Assembly: GCF_907165205.1 (NCBI RefSeq)
Contig: NC_058198.1
Coordinates: 4,875,001 to 4,939,000, forward strand
Length of the DNA stretch: 64,000 nt
Origin: Coccinella septempunctata
Lineage: Eukaryota > Arthropoda > Insecta > Coleoptera > Coccinellidae
Reading direction: 5' to 3'
In this document: positions 13,901 through 27,390 of the stretch, one piece after another
Layout of the letters: each line of letters opens with the position of its first letter
Numbering within the stretch: the stretch's first letter is position 1
Program-made: the position numbers and the translations under genes
Notes under the pieces: generated by a model
What the model was told of the DNA's origin: nothing
Database searches by the model: none
What the model saw: only the letters and a program-made list of their open reading frames with translations

Positions 13901-16900
13901 GAGAGATTTGAATTCAGAAAGACAATCCATACAGAACCAATGCAGGGGTTCAAAAAAGAATCACCTAATTAATATTTTACAAACCATGTTTTGAGGACTA
14001 GATATAATCACACCTCCTTTCAGAAGTCTTTTTATCCGAACAAATGACACCCAAATTTTTTGTGATTTTATTATTTTCAGAGAATATTCAAACGGGGAAT
14101 AATTTTTGATAATATTTCACTAATTTCTCACACCAATTTCCTACTCTTGAACATTTAATCATCGAATGTATGGATTTTTCTTGAAGATAAATATTTTTTC
14201 CGATGTGCATTTTTATTTGAACCATCCAGACATCGATAGCGAGAATTCTGAGATCTCCAATCCTCTTCCACCTAATTTTGAGAATAGTTGACGACAATTC
14301 AAGAAGAGACGAACGAACGGTGTCGCAAATGAACAGTTACATGTACTAATGTGATAGTGGTCAACAGGAAACGTACACGTAAGAAAAATGATCCTGATAA
14401 ATACTCACCTGCCTAACCTTCAATTAAAATAAAGGCTGATAATCTTCAAATTAATAACACTTTACATTACATATATCGTGAAAGTGAGGATTGAATGCAA
14501 CCATTTCCTTACTTGAAATACAAGAGACCATTTCCTATAATAATCGAGTTACCACAAGACATATGTCGAATACATGAGAACCAGGATTGTCAGATAGGTT
14601 GCACGTTTTGCAGCTTCTGATCACGAATTGCTTATTCAATGAAAATATCAGTTCACGTATACACGGTTTCTACTGACGTCTCACACCCATAGTTACTTTT
14701 CTAGTGCCTCTCACGTCACATACCGAGACATTTGACGAACGAATTGTCGCAAACACTTCATCAACTCAAAAAACTTGGTGAAATGTTTCCTGCAACGAAA
14801 ATGAGAAACATCTTGACGAGATGGAAGGGAAAAATCGAGAAATCAAATATGAAGGAACCACAATTCCAGTGTCATGTTTTAAACAGCGAATGGTTATTCG
14901 ATTTTATGCAATTAAATCCTTTATATATAGCATTTTAATTGTGATAATTTGATCATTTACTAATGACGTAATAAACAAGTCCTCGACGGTACTATTACTA
15001 TATTCTAGGTCGGTAATCAAAGCCCAGAAATGTATTAAAATCGAGATGAGGGGCTGGAATATCTTCATTGAGAAGACTGTTCAACAATTACACTTTTTCA
15101 ATAATCTCCCGAAGAATAATGGACTTTTTTGGATTATACGAAGTGTCTCGCTCGCTCTAATGGAACCTCGTTAAAGTAATATTATTTCTTCGACTTCGTC
15201 GTTGAACGGAGCCATGAAAAACAAAGGCAACCTGTTAAGACGTCTCGTCGTGCATAATTTGAGAGGACGAGAAAAATTCTGTTGGTGGAGATAATACAAG
15301 CGTTCACTTCATTGTTATCGGGGATCAGATTTTGAAAAGAATAATGAATGCGTCCTAAAAAAAAATAGCGAAATGAAGTGTCGGTAGTTACTCATTGTTA
15401 ATTCTAGCCTGGCTGGACACTCCGGTCACGACTTGCGTAAAGAACAACACAGATTGGGCCCCAAGCGAATTTTAGCCGTATGTAGATCTATCTACCTTTC
15501 ATCAAATACACAAACCGGCATTTTCGTGCATATCTCCAAGACAGGTTAACCTACTTGAAATTTTAGATTTCACGAAAATAGTTATCCAAGCCCACTTGAT
15601 TGCGGAGCTAGAGATCTATTCCTCTCCCTCTCGTTTAGAAAATACGCCGCTGAGAAAGAAAAAGTGTCAAGATAAGCCTTTAATGTGCCTAAGATTGGAA
15701 TCTTCAAGCAGGAGGATGGTTGATGGAATGGTACATGAGAGTTATCGTTTTCAACCGAACGGAACTGGATTCTATACTCGCGAATATCCAGATCATTTCC
15801 TCGACAATCACGAACTTTCAACTTTAGCTTCGTCATTTTATTCGATAAATATCCCTCAAGATTTGATAGTCATTTTCCTGTTGTATGAATCAAAACGAAA
15901 ATGTGAAATCTCGATTGAAAACTAAGAGGAAGAGTTAATTCGCGAAAAAATTCTTCCTACCATCTTTTCAATACACCCAACTTTTTTCATGTATATGCTG
16001 AAGTAAGAGGCAATTGAATAAAGCTCAAGTTTGCCAGTTAGATATGCTTCAGTGATCCATCAAAGTCTCACTGCCTTCAACTGTATCTTATACAGAAAGA
16101 TTTTCAATTCTTTCACAGTGAATTATATACCGGGTGGTCCAGATTCAACTGAGGCGGACTAAGTTACAATTTAATTGAATCGAGCAGCTGAAGGAATTCA
16201 GTAGTCAAGCAGAACTGCTTTGTCACTCTGCTCACCAATAGAGAACATTTGGTTTTCTCCGGATATTGAATGAAGAGATGAATCATATTGCTGTTTAAAT
16301 GACGATCAATTTCGAGCATCTGGTGAAATTTGGACGAATATTTGACTTGAATCACTATTAGAATCATCAAGAATAGAAAGCATATTGAAACATAGGGTTG
16401 AAAGCCTACATGTATGTCACATTCAAAACGAAACAGGGGAATTTCTAAATAGAAACCATTCAAATTATTTACAGTTTATTTTTTTTGGACATATCGAACT
16501 GTAGAATGAATTTATCAGAAAATAACCTCTGTCGAGTAAGACGAACTAAGAACGAAAGATTAAATGGACAAATTGCGGAATTTATTCCACCAGACTGAAT
16601 ACAGATCATGTCATACAAACGCATGCATGAATTGACGATCGAAGAATGGAAATTTACTAATTATAGGTACGGTATATAAGACAATTCTCATTTCCTCTTT
16701 CACCGACTCAACCACGAACAAAATTTCGTATGACGATACGCAATTTTAAACCGGTTCCCCGTATATTCAAGTGCTTACAAGTGTTAATCAAAGGTCATCA
16801 CAACACACAATGTCAAGTAATCTATTACTTTTCAACAATTCGAATAATGTTCAATGAGCATCTTCAGGCAGACAGATTATCGTTAAATTTCAAGCCACTA

Positions 16901-19900
16901 AGTGGCATACGACTTTGAATGGGGCTATTCTCCAGGTGCGAATCGGTGAAACATAAAATTTCTGTATGAGAAATAATTTGATGTAACTGTTAGGAGAATT
17001 CAAAAGTTTCATAACCATAAATAAAGACGTCGATGAATTCCCAGATAATGAAGCAGTCGTATGCCAACATTATGGGACAATGCTACAATGTTTTTTGTTA
17101 CCATAGATATGTAGTTTATATGAATCATTTTAACATCGTAGTTTACAAGAGAAAAAACCAAAATGATGGAAATAAACTCTTCGATCTTTGAACCGCTGCC
17201 ATTCTGTAATTCCACAACCTCCTTCTACTGGAGAGTCGGATATTTTTCGTCCCATAAAATATATCGATTTCCCAAAGAATTATGACTGCAATCAACTTTT
17301 AATTAGTTTGAACAAATTCATTAATTAAAACAAACAAGTACACCTAGGGTCTATTTCAGTTTCACCGTACCATGTTCACAGACTTCGTAAAAATAAGGCT
17401 GTGCTTCAGTGAACATTCGTATTATCCGCTGACATCGAAAGCACAACTAGAGATAGTTAAATGTAAACAATTTAAATGCAGTTCAAAACTGATATGTTTC
17501 ATTCTTAACGAGGAGAAAATGCATTGTTCAAAAATTTTAAGAGTGCTACATCCAAAAGGGATTATCACTTGATCTAATTCTTCTTCTAAATCTCAAATCG
17601 ATTTTCCTTATCGCTCAGATGTCCATTTTTTGCGGTTATAGTATCAAAACAAATTCGTTGACCCTCTTCACTTACTATAAATAAGTCCTATATATATAAC
17701 AAAAGGAAATATAAGGATCGTTATAATATTTTTATCCGATAAGGTTTATGAGATGATACATTTAAGTTATTACGCCAATCAAAACATTTGATTTGGGAAC
17801 TGTAAACAGTTATCAAATCGGCGGCACTAAAAACAAAGGATAATTCCTTATTGCCCACACAACGCACCACACATGGACAAATATTTAACGATCCCTTTTA
17901 CGATCTAACAGCAATCGATATAGCTCTGATATTCCCGATTTTACGAGGCTATTGTCCCGGTTAAATGAAGTAATAGAGCTGCCAGGATGGCGCGAGATAT
18001 TAAGGAAGTTGCAGTTTATACGACATATTATGACTTATATTTCATAATTAATCTCTCGCTTATTCTCAATAGGAGCCTACTTGATAATGATAAACGAGCA
18101 ACTAATGAGCATGCTACCGAAGGTTTTGAACGAAATAATATTTAAAGAATGGTTCAATTATTGAACAGATTCTTCTCAGGGAGAAATAAATAAATCACCC
18201 GAAAGTAAGACACAAATCATCCCCTGCTTTTGATGGGAAACGAGCACGTGTGTCATGGAAATAAATAAAATCCGGCGATAGCATGACGTTTGTCTCCTTC
18301 TTTGTGGAGACTCAAAAACCAGGTCAAATATGTCGACATTCGTCGGGGTCAAGTCAAAGTTAACGTGTGACAAATACGAGAACTGTTAGACACTTATTTA
18401 CACCTCGGGCATTCGTAAAACGGCGATGCATAAACTGCCATTTCAATCAATAATTTCCGCTACAATCGACTTTTTTCCAGCGAGGGTGAGAAAGCAACTT
18501 GTTCGCACTGTATATACACGAGAATAGGTCCGATCAGAAGGCATCATACGGTTATTGAATGACAAGCTGCGATCCGATCTTAATTGCAATATGATTAATA
18601 CGGCATCGCGCCTTTTGACATTGCGATGTGTCAAAATGCTAGATTGATTATGCCGAAGTATATACACACGGTATGTGCCCGATTGAAATGAGCGGTGTGC
18701 TATTTGAAAGCGGCAAGTTGGAAACAGAATACCAAGAGACCTCACAATGTTTGAATTTATTGTTAAGCGCGATTATTTTGTATCCCACTTGCCTTATATG
18801 AAAATCCGAGAAATGCATTGCGCTGGCAGACAAAAATTTATCTTCGGCCCTGAAACAGCCGTTTTCATGTAACAGCTAACGTGAAAAAATTGCCTAAACA
18901 AGGCTAGAAACAATAGGGTCGTTTAGAATTCATAGTAGAATCTTGTCCTACTTACAGGAAGAGAGAAATTTGCAAAAAATTAAACATTTTCAATACTCTG
19001 AACTGGACTGACGATGGCATATTCTGCCTTGTAGAGGGAATTTGGAAAACATATTCACTTTTGAGGAAACGTAGCCTTTTTGGTGGATTTATCGAGATAT
19101 TGCTGTATCTGACTAGCAGTGCTGTTATAAAAGACACACTGAAATCTGACATAAAATAACCACTAGTCTGTTTCTTTCAAACCGAGCTGATTCGGAAAAA
19201 ATGGTAAGGAAAAAAAGTGTCTCTTTTGACCTCAAGAATCTACTGTTGAAATATTAGTACGAGTCATAGGCTCACCATGTATTTCGATCATTTGTTTTGA
19301 TTGGAGAAAAACGATAGTTTTTCTTTCATCTGTCTGTGCGCATCTGTCCAAAGCTTCAGTGATCACTGAATTTTCAGAAGTGCAGTCGGTTATTCATAAA
19401 ATGGCCACATGAAATTCCCAACTGGGTGGAATCCGAATATTTTCCTGATTAATTTCAGTCGAGATGAGCTGCAATTATGGAAGATAGGATCGGTTTCTTT
19501 TCTGCGTAATTTTTGAGACATACTTTTACAGTTTTCACCGTTGACTTAACGTTCGTGCTAAGTAACATAAGAAAGTGAAAATGAACGTATTTGGACATAT
19601 TACAAATCAGGGTAGTAGTTACATGGAATTCGGACACTTGGAGCAGTTGAAACGGCCGAAAGGAGATATGCGAACGCTTCATTTAATAGTCAATTGATTG
19701 GGTTCTGATCCCAGTACGGCATTTAAATAAACGAAAAAGGCAAACTTTCAAATACTTCGCTAAGCGATAGTTACACGTTAAAATGTAGCTTACGAGTGCT
19801 TGGAATCTTATAAAGATGATTGTCGATATATTTCAACTGTAGAAATTACCGTTATCCTAGATGCATATGAATGTTGCCGTTTTTCCGATGCTTTTCTCGT

Positions 19901-22320
19901 GGGATATACAAATCACATTTTCAAGCGTATCAGATGTTGTTAAATTACATGGTATGATAACCTGATTCGAGTACAATCGGCCATTTATCAAGTTAGTGTT
20001 TTTAGTTGTCATTATATCCCGAATAGCTCGCAGCTCTTTTTACTAGCACTAAAGCCATATCTTTTTTCGTTAAGTAATAACTGTTAAATGAGTTATAGCT
20101 TTCCTTTATGCCATTTTTCCAGCTGTTCATCGAATATACCTCAATTGGTCAAATTTGGATAAAATATCAACTCACTTTAATGGATTTTGTTGTGAGAATT
20201 CGAAAATTGGATGTATATCAAAGTTAGTTCAGATTACAACGGAGTTGTCCAGACTCACAGATGATTGGATGGAATTAAAACCTTTCTGATAACCCTTTTT
20301 ATCATCAGAAATTATAATATAACAATCATCCAATGAATGGTGGTGAAGCAATTAAAACGTTTTACCCGAAAATTCGAAAATATCCGTTACTTAACTGATG
20401 CGATTTGGTCATTCAATTTAGCCAATAAGTATGATATCAATTTCGGTTATATTTCGCAGATTCAATTTCTCCTCAACATTCAATTTTTCAAGCGAATATT
20501 GTGGTTGTGGGGAGACTCGATTTATTTTCTGCCAGACCACCTGAGTACCTTCAAGATTCATTTTTCGCACGAATCTTATTTTTTGACGGACTCCTCGTAC
20601 AAATAGTTCGTGAAATAGCTAGAATATTTCTTCATCGAAAACGGGAACAAATTTTCAACAAGTGTACCACTGAAGAAGGTCACCTGCGGAGTTAAATGGA
20701 TACTACAGCATAACTCGAATTGTTTTGACGATTTCGTTTTTGGCAATTCGCTTTTTGTTGACCGAAATGAATCAAGTCGTCAGGTTCATGCTTTGAATGC
20801 AATTTTTTTACAAGTACGTCTGGACTCGATGTCGGTGCATTTTCTTCCGGCACAATAAAACGTGTTTTCAGCTGGAATCGACTCAGTGACCTAAATTCGA
20901 TTCGTATACGAATCAATCGTGTTTATGCACACCTCATTATCCTCTGTCGGTACCCGGTGTGAAAATATCGCGGGAAAAAAGCGCTGTCAACGTCAGACGC
21001 AGTTTTCAGATCGTTCACCTCGGTGATCTACAAACGGGAACGCATAATCAAATCTGAAATTCTCAATAGTGCCATGGAACGGACGAAATCTAATCGAATG
21101 GGGCAATTAATAGAACAAATGAATTCTACAATTTCCCAAGAGGTTCACTTGGGAAACGGAAGTGTTAAAACGCCAGAGCTGCCACACTGAACGCTTCAGG
21201 GATCACCGACAAGTCGTTCCAGAATACAGTTTACGACTATCTTAATTGTATTTATATTTTGAGAAATGAATAACAGAAAGAGCGCATGCCTCAAAAGTTA
21301 CACGAAGAGGAAGCCATAATTCAAACTGATGAATAATTTCCAAGTGCTTAATTGAAGATGGGGAGTCTGATTTAGAATTCATAGATCAGGCAAAAATTTA
21401 ACACAATATAAACGAATACTTTTCATGGGTTCCGTCTCCCAATATCTGAAACACGAGGAATGAAAAAACGGATTTTTTTCTGCCTAAGTAGTTACTAGCT
21501 ATTTGTCAGGAGCAGTTTCTTCAAACTATGTGGCCTAAAAATAACATTTGAATAATATAAAGGAGGTTAAAGAAGAATGACCCAAATTATCCTTCAATAC
21601 TGTCCAAAAACTAATTACGAATGAAGAGAAAATCCGGTTCTATATTTTCTACACAAATCGTTTCCCATGGGAGTGAAAAAATTAAATGACCTTTGGGTGT
21701 CGCTCGAGCTACAATACTTTGAGGGGTGGCTCTGGATGGGGGTGAAGACGCGAACTGAACAAGTTATAGTCTAGATAAAATTGAAGTTTATGAAGTCGGG
21801 TTCTGTAAAAATCACTTGAAATTTTGGGGAGTATTGCACATCGTTCGGTGTTTTATTGAGAGAAGAATTGTATCTACTTTCAACTTTGCATGGCTAAGCG
21901 CTCTCCACCTAAATAAAGAACATGAATGAATCATGTATTTTTTTCTCTTCATTGAATTCAGCGGATTGATTTGAATTACAATTATTTCCCAATAAGGAAG
22001 ACAAATGAATACCAGTTTCTAGTTGTACGCTTATTAGGTTCAACACCTAATTGTTCATTCTATATTTTGAAATATAGTTTCGCTTGCACATTGGTCAAGG
22101 TTGGAACCTTGTTAGGAAACGTCCACTTGTAAAATTTACACGGAAAAAACTAACGCTTGTTTGAGACTCAAAAGAAAGTAAGCCCCAAATATCGTCGCAA
22201 GTTCCATTTTATAAAATCAACATATCAGGTCTAAAAATAACTCAGAAATCCTTTTGAATCTTCAACTAACTCACCTATTTCATCTTCCTCGAGTCTCCCC
22301 TCCTGTTCCTGGATATTCAT
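1912..22320 (-). CDS. Spectrin-repeat-like scaffold protein, 5' part (3' end outside window)
   Basis: Minus-strand multi-exon gene assembled from splice sites and reading phase. Coding exons in transcription order are 22320-22275 or 6781-6766 (alternative starts), 5023-4776, 4238-4083, 3468-3270 and 2036-1912. Each ends at a GTGAGT or GTAGGT donor and begins after a pyrimidine-rich CAG or TAG-type acceptor, and phases 1, 0, 0, 1, 0 close without a stop. The product begins with a Ser/Lys/Arg-rich segment (about residues 1-65). A helical segment with DFWMSLQENYNYIMDNHL follows, then alpha-helical heptad-rich sequence, and the last exon contains DHEIKCLRKWIKTMEQAL. This pattern of Trp and Leu/Glu/Lys helices is typical of spectrin repeats. 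From memory the nearest feel is the AKAP6/nesprin group of perinuclear scaffolds, but that identity is inference. A Cys cluster (ECGHCEQESC) sits in exon 3468-3270. The introns are long, the largest about 15 kb, unlike the genes at the right of the window. Confidence 0.72.
5907..6581 (-). CDS. Unexplained 225-codon open frame inside an intron
   Basis: This is the longest uninterrupted frame in the window, on the minus strand between exons 6766 and 5023 of the spectrin-repeat gene. It starts at an ATG and remains open for a further stretch upstream. The product is rich in Arg, Val, Phe and Ile, with several Cys, a hydrophobic stretch around VLVLVNRF and a basic tail. I recognise no domain. The local GC content is higher than average, which lengthens chance frames, and two other frames are open over 6409-6724. 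It could be an intronic gene, an alternative exon, a decayed mobile-element frame, or chance. Confidence 0.2.
   Translation of the reverse strand: MGRAFSLLRTYFRMKIQLGRVVLPFRRHRVYVTHLLQYEQLDHSKGALCCQIFLAAINPTRKRIDLEMFSQPFVPTIAIVRGFEHNWAVLLSKFERNIQCHSTTVLVAFWEHVQYSRPKNNRQCHVCSFFQDILDIKISIFTCWLQVLDACIRLISFRIRKPVVTYVISAYLYSSVVLVLVNRFSEVPTILNEGSRRKFQRQNSCIQIRRFVSFVLSSRNELRR
6766..6847 (-). other. Alternative 5' exon B with start codon MPVGT
   Basis: A minus-strand exon lies between an acceptor (CTTTCAG, ending at 6848) and a GTGAGT donor (6765-6760). It contains 66 bases of leader, then an ATG at 6781 and 16 coding bases (MPVGT plus one base, phase 1). That phase is the same as in exon A, so either exon can supply the N-terminus of the same protein. 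The segment upstream is relatively CG-rich for this window, so a separate promoter nearby is possible. Confidence 0.6.
6848..8073. other. Intron sequence, no gene recognised
   Basis: Part of the roughly 15-kb intron between exon A (22275) and exon B (6847) of the minus-strand gene. The sequence is AT-rich and without a supported exon. The final few hundred bases lead into the tandem array that begins near 8074. Confidence 0.45.
8074..9239. repeat. Tandem array of six 193-197 bp units
   Basis: Units begin near 8074, 8271, 8468, 8661, 8854 and 9047, marked by cattgttgcatcatcgat. The spacing is 197, 197, 193, 193 and 193 bp; the shorter units lack four bases in the cgataaataatc segment. Each unit contains inverted motifs (ATCGAT, GAATA, then TATTC, CATCGAT) that can form a stem around about 10 bases. 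The 66-77 codon minus-strand frames repeated through the array are by-products of the repetition. Arrays of this kind are common inside Helitron-like and other non-autonomous insect elements. I could not define element ends. Confidence 0.9.
9240..9420. mobile_element. Probable LINE-derived fragment next to the array
   Basis: A GC-richer segment abuts the last repeat unit. On the plus strand it reads ccggtcccaagcccggataa followed by aggaggaggg. From memory this phrase recurs in dispersed non-LTR retroelements of many animals. The minus strand has a 71-codon frame but no recognisable catalytic motif. Family assignment is uncertain. Confidence 0.35.
9421..22274. other. Large intron, no exon recognised
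   Basis: Remainder of the intron between exons A and B. It has low GC content and no frame above about 110 codons. The 109-codon plus and 84-codon minus frames around 15.6-15.9 kb overlap each other and have no recognisable domain. At 13011-13025 and 16124-16140 there are short motifs (ggacatcctgtata and tataccgggtggtcc) that resemble the ends of insect DNA transposons, but I could not pair them with a partner end. Confidence 0.4.
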
Positions 22321-22324
22321 CGGT
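22275..22324 (-). other. Alternative 5' coding exon A of the spectrin-repeat gene
   Basis: On the minus strand a T-rich tract ending in CAG (22327-22325) precedes a 50-base exon ending at a GTGAGT donor (22274-22269). It holds an ATG at 22320 followed by codons for MNIQEQEGRLEDEI and one leftover base (phase 1). That phase fits the acceptor at 5023 exactly, giving an acidic N-terminus. If instead it is spliced to exon B at 6847, the frame runs into TAA after 22 codons and becomes an upstream open frame ahead of the exon B start. Confidence 0.65.
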
Positions 22325-25300
22325 CTGGAAAAAAATTAAAAAAAGTTACATATAAGCAAGGCGGCAACTATAATCTTACGAACAGTTTCAAGCCTTAAAA
22401 AGAGCGACGATAGAAGCCTTGGAGAGTTAACTGATATGTTATTCGAGATCGTAGATAAAATCGATGTTCGACGTACTGCACATAATTTAGGGGCGGAATT
22501 CATTTAAGACCAGAAAAAATGAGAAGGTGTTGGACTGGCCGTACATTGTATGGCCGAAGGTAGGATGTGGAAAAAGGAATTTCCTCATTGGTTGATATAA
22601 TGAATATGTTTGATATAATATATATGGTGAAATGAGAGGCTGAAGGAATCGTTAATTCTCAACTTCCCATTGTCAGAGGATGTAATCAGGGATCATTTTC
22701 GATGAGGGATCTGAAAAGAAATGGCAAAATACATCAATTTATTGCATGGTTAGGTTCTAATGGGTAAAATAAGCTCGTATGTCTCGAAATTCAAGGCATT
22801 TTATCTAAGTTCTCGAAGAAAATCTAATCTGGAAAATGTAAAATCGACTATCGTCTCTGACTTTGGAAATTCAAACTTCACTGTTAAATAAGCAGCAGTT
22901 CTTCCTATATTTAATTGTTGAAATCGCTCTTGCTAGGCTTCAACCAGTAGTCAAAACAATGCTGCATTATTTCCCGTCCAAACTGGATGCGCCTCCAGTT
23001 GTTCCCTCAGAAACATTTCAAAACAAATCGACCAACATCTGCGTCTATTGTTTCGAAGGACCGCGAATTATGGCTCTCAGGCGTTCATAGAAAACGCAAT
23101 AACCTAATTGTTTACAATAAAGGCACGTAGAAAGGGGGTTTATTAACATTTTAAACGATAATTCTACGATAGGACCTGCACACAGTCGATTTAATAGTCG
23201 CATAAACAGGACGGGCGAAAAAAATGTCGTCGTTTGTGAAACGCTTACTCGTCAGATATGATCCGGGCCGCATTCAAATAGACGTGAAAAAGTCCCCATG
23301 ATCCGATCTGGCGATATCTTGAGTGGAATTACCGATCGTTTTCATGCCGCGCTCAATGCGAGCTGGCCTGAATACGATGCTTTGTGTCTTGCGTCCCTTG
23401 CGAAAATTTCGTGCCGCAAGTTTATCGGAAGATGAAATTGGCACATCGCACCGATAACCCCTCGTTCTGTGGAGACAAAAAGGTGCCAGTCTTACTGGAA
23501 ATGAGATCGGATTTGGCCAACTTTCAGCCGATTCATCTCTGCCGTCAAAACAGCCAATAATAAAGAAAAAGATTCACTACTTTCGTTAATTTTTATATAG
23601 TAGTGATATTCCAAACAATTCTTTTACATTCTCATAATTTTTTATATAAAGTTTCATATTTTTCAATTGTATTTCTCATACCAATATATTAAAATAATAA
23701 TAATCCATGATAATTCAGCTAGAATAATTATTTAGTAGCAATGCAGTCAATAATAACCACCTTCTGAACAATTTCAAAAAAACACGTTGGAATTTCCACA
23801 TCAATACCTTCGTTCATGAATGAACCAGCAATAGAAACGGGGAAGTGTTATGAATGAAATAGTCAATGATCAATTTTACAACTTGAACGTCCTTGAGTAC
23901 TACAGAATACGACCTCGTAAGGTTGTAGCGAATTTTATGAACGGAAGGGCAATCCATGAATGAAATCATAACACAGAAATAGGCCGCCTGACAGATCGCG
24001 TATTGGAACCATAGAAATGCGGTTGGTAACACTGCATACGTGTCGCACTTGTTGCGGCTCTTTCAGTTAACCTCACTTTTTTATGTCAAAATTGCAGTGT
24101 TAGCGATCTGTTTACATGAGAAATATTGGAAATACAGAGGAATAAATGATGTTTTTATTAAGAATAATGGTATTGGGATCTGATATGGACGTGTAATGGT
24201 AATTTGAGGTGATTTTCCAACCGAGAACCTGGTTTTTAGATCGAAAATGAGTGGAAATGTTATTGAAGAGCAAGGTAGCAGTGAAGATTCGAGCAAAGAA
24301 ACGATCTTTAAGCTTTATTCTGGTCGAATTATGTTCAATTGAGAGATTGAGTGAATTGAAAATCATATTGAAGAAAGTATTCGATTAACAACAATTATTG
24401 GCTCGAAGATAATATTTACATATCTGGAAAAAATGAAATGAAAGTGTTTCTATTATATTTAGATATTGTGTTGGATAAAATATGGTTAATTGTGGTTCTG
24501 CTTTAAAATAAAAGGCTTTTTCTATTTAGCATTCAAAATTATTGCTAGTTCACGCATTTTTATACCTCAAAACTACAAAAGTTGCCACATGAAATGTCTA
24601 ATTTTTAGATATTAATGCAGCAATATATGTAAGTATATTCCACAGGAAAGAACACGACAAGAATTATATTATTCAGGATGAAGTGCAACTTCACAGTCGA
24701 ATTTTTTATATTTCTTATCCAATTCAAGGAAATCTACGCATTTTTCAACGAATTATATTTGAAACCTGGAGAAGGCTTCTCTTTTTTCTGAAATTATGGA
24801 AAGGTTACATTCCAGGCTGAGTTATTTATATTTATGTTTGGAAAATATTGTCTACATCTCCTAAAACAAGCCAATCAAGAAGATTGAAAGAAAAATTATA
24901 AGTTGCAAATTACTTTTAATCACAGAAGGATGAAATTTAGCAGTTATAAAACATTCCACAATGATCAGAAGGCTCTTTTCTGATTTTCTTTTAGCTGCTC
25001 CTAGAACTGCGTGACATGATACAATCGAAGAAGTTAACATCGATTCTAGGGTTCAACGAAACTGATGAATTTTTGGGTGTGAAGAGTTTCTGATTGAAAT
25101 TCTAATCAAGTATCCATTCTTGCCGTATGGTAATATTGGAAGTATTGAGTGTTGGTATATGATTTCGTTCGAAAAAAGGAAATTAATAACTATATCAGAA
25201 TTCTGATACAAAATTATCATTTCAAAAATTTCAAGTTTCCTAAAAATACTACTGTTCGTGGTGACGTGACGTCTTGGATGAATTTTTTCACCCCGATTAA

Positions 25301-27210
25301 GTTCTTATACGTAGAATAAGTTCGAAATTTCAGGGTAAATTATGTACAATTCCCAAACGTGACTTTCACGAAACTTTCCAGACAAACCGCTAGACCTACA
25401 TCGATTTTTTTCGAATGTCGTGCAATGGTACATGCTAATCAAGCTAGCAAATGCTCTGAGAAAATAGTAAAATAAATCCTGTGTAGAAGTTTTTCAAGAT
25501 CATCAACCAGATTATGGCGATAGCTATCGTAGTATATAATACAGGGTGCTCAATTATCAAGGTTACTTGATAATTTATTATATTTCTATCAAATACTCAG
25601 AAGAATTCAGTGTTCGTTACTTCCCATGAAGTTCGCTTTGCAGTGCGGCATATTTTTTTATTTCAGGAATTTCCTTCTTTTCAGTGCATGCAGAATCTGC
25701 CCAGCCTCATCCCACAAGGCTCCCTTTCGCTCGTTTCATCTAGGCGAACTTGCGAAACTCCAGGATGATTATTTCTGATTATTTTCACCTCCCATTGTGC
25801 TACAATTCGCGATGAAATTACATATTTTCGTGAGAGTTACGACCTTTCGGAATCACGTAAATTGTATGTCAGCTTACGTGATTTTCCATCTGAAATTCAG
25901 CATTTTTCGCTGTAAATGTTTCGTCGGTGTTAATTTCAGGTAGATTGGAATATCGTGTCTTGTGGAAGCGGCAGAGCGAACACGATTTCCATCCGTATTT
26001 TAAAAATTAACAAAGTGTACGATGCATCGGTCGATTTTTGAAGTTTCGATAGAAACAGTATTTACCTGCTTCAAATGACGAGAATTGTCGGAAATCGTAC
26101 GAATGTAAATTATGGCTTAAGAGTAACGTAATTAGAAGAAAACCGTCGCTCATTACTGTAATATTGAACTGCTGTATAAGCAGCAGCGAGACTGTGAAAA
26201 CATGAATTCAGTCTTATAGACAGTATTTACCGGAGAATTAATTTTCAGCGAATGCTAGGATATCTTAAATTGATCAGAAGAGAAAATAACAGCATAGAAC
26301 CTTCTCCCTAAGGAAAGAACGCACAATGAAGATTTTTGTATTATGAATATTTTTAGTTCCATCTCGATATTTCGAATTATTACGTTGGATGCTGCACCAT
26401 CTGATTTTTTCAATTCCCCAAATGAAAAAATTTATTCGAAACAGTTGCAAAGATCGTAAACTTTATTTGTTGATTAATATTGAGTAAACAACTTTACATT
26501 ACATTCAACAGCTATTGAATTGATTGTATTGCGGATTTGATAAACAAAATGCTCGAATGAGTGTTGCTCAATTGAAAATTCATGAATTATGCATGGATAT
26601 TTTTTATGTTGAATGATTTCAATTTTCATGCATTTCATAATGCTTCAGGCCTGCACTTTTGCAGCCAGTACTTTTCAAATCTGCGGAAAATACCTGGTTT
26701 TCTTATAGAAAATCATATTATGGAACAGTCCATAAAATTCCAGACATTTTTTATTACTTTCGAGTGAGCTTCGCTTAAAATCTAGATTTTCTGTAACAAT
26801 TTCGCGTGCAATATAAAAAAATCCAACCTATGTCGTAGGTTTGATGGGGTGGGCTAAACAATACATACATACATATTTCGATTTTCGTTTCTACAGCATC
26901 GATAGTTTCTAAGAAATTATTTTTTAACACTTTTCAATCTCAATCCTGAGAACGAGTCGGATTTAACTAATTTTTCCTACCCAATCCATAGTGTTGCGTG
27001 CTGTAGTTTCCGATAAAAATCCTGAAAAGCTGTTTATGTTCGGGGATGATGGTCTCATTCAAACTCAAGTATATTTTCGGTTTTTCTGTTAAGACAATTT
27101 TTCGTATGAACACCCGACTGATACAGAACTGTACCTGTATTTATTCAATTGCGATTCACAATTTTTTCGACAACTATTGGTCCCAGAGGTCCATTACGAT
27201 TTCCACTCAC
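22325..27210. other. First intron of the spectrin-repeat gene
   Basis: This lies between the presumed first exon (donor at 27210) and exon A. I see no coding exon. The stretch 23150-23560 is noticeably richer in G and C and in CG dinucleotides than its surroundings, and is free of obvious repeats, so it is a candidate regulatory block. A short CATA-type microsatellite lies at about 26862-26875. Confidence 0.4.
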
Positions 27211-27390
27211 TGAAAACACACAAAACGCAGTTCTCCGAGACACGAACCGATTGGAAGTCGCCAAAGCACAACAACGCACGCTGTGTTAGCACGCACACCG
27301 GAGGAAAAATGATCTGCTATTGAATGAAGTCGCTGTGCGCGTCAACCACAGTCCACACGACCTGTCTTGCACACACACAAACAGTCACAC
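27211..27390 (-). promoter_or_regulatory. Probable first exon (5' UTR) and promoter of the spectrin-repeat gene
   Basis: On the minus strand this is a GT- and CG-rich segment without a sustained reading frame. It ends at a consensus donor (TTTTCA then GTGAGT, 27210-27205). Composition and donor are typical of an insect 5' UTR exon, and it lies upstream of exon A. No TATA box is evident and I cannot place the exact start site. Linkage to exon A is inferred from position and strand only. Confidence 0.4.
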
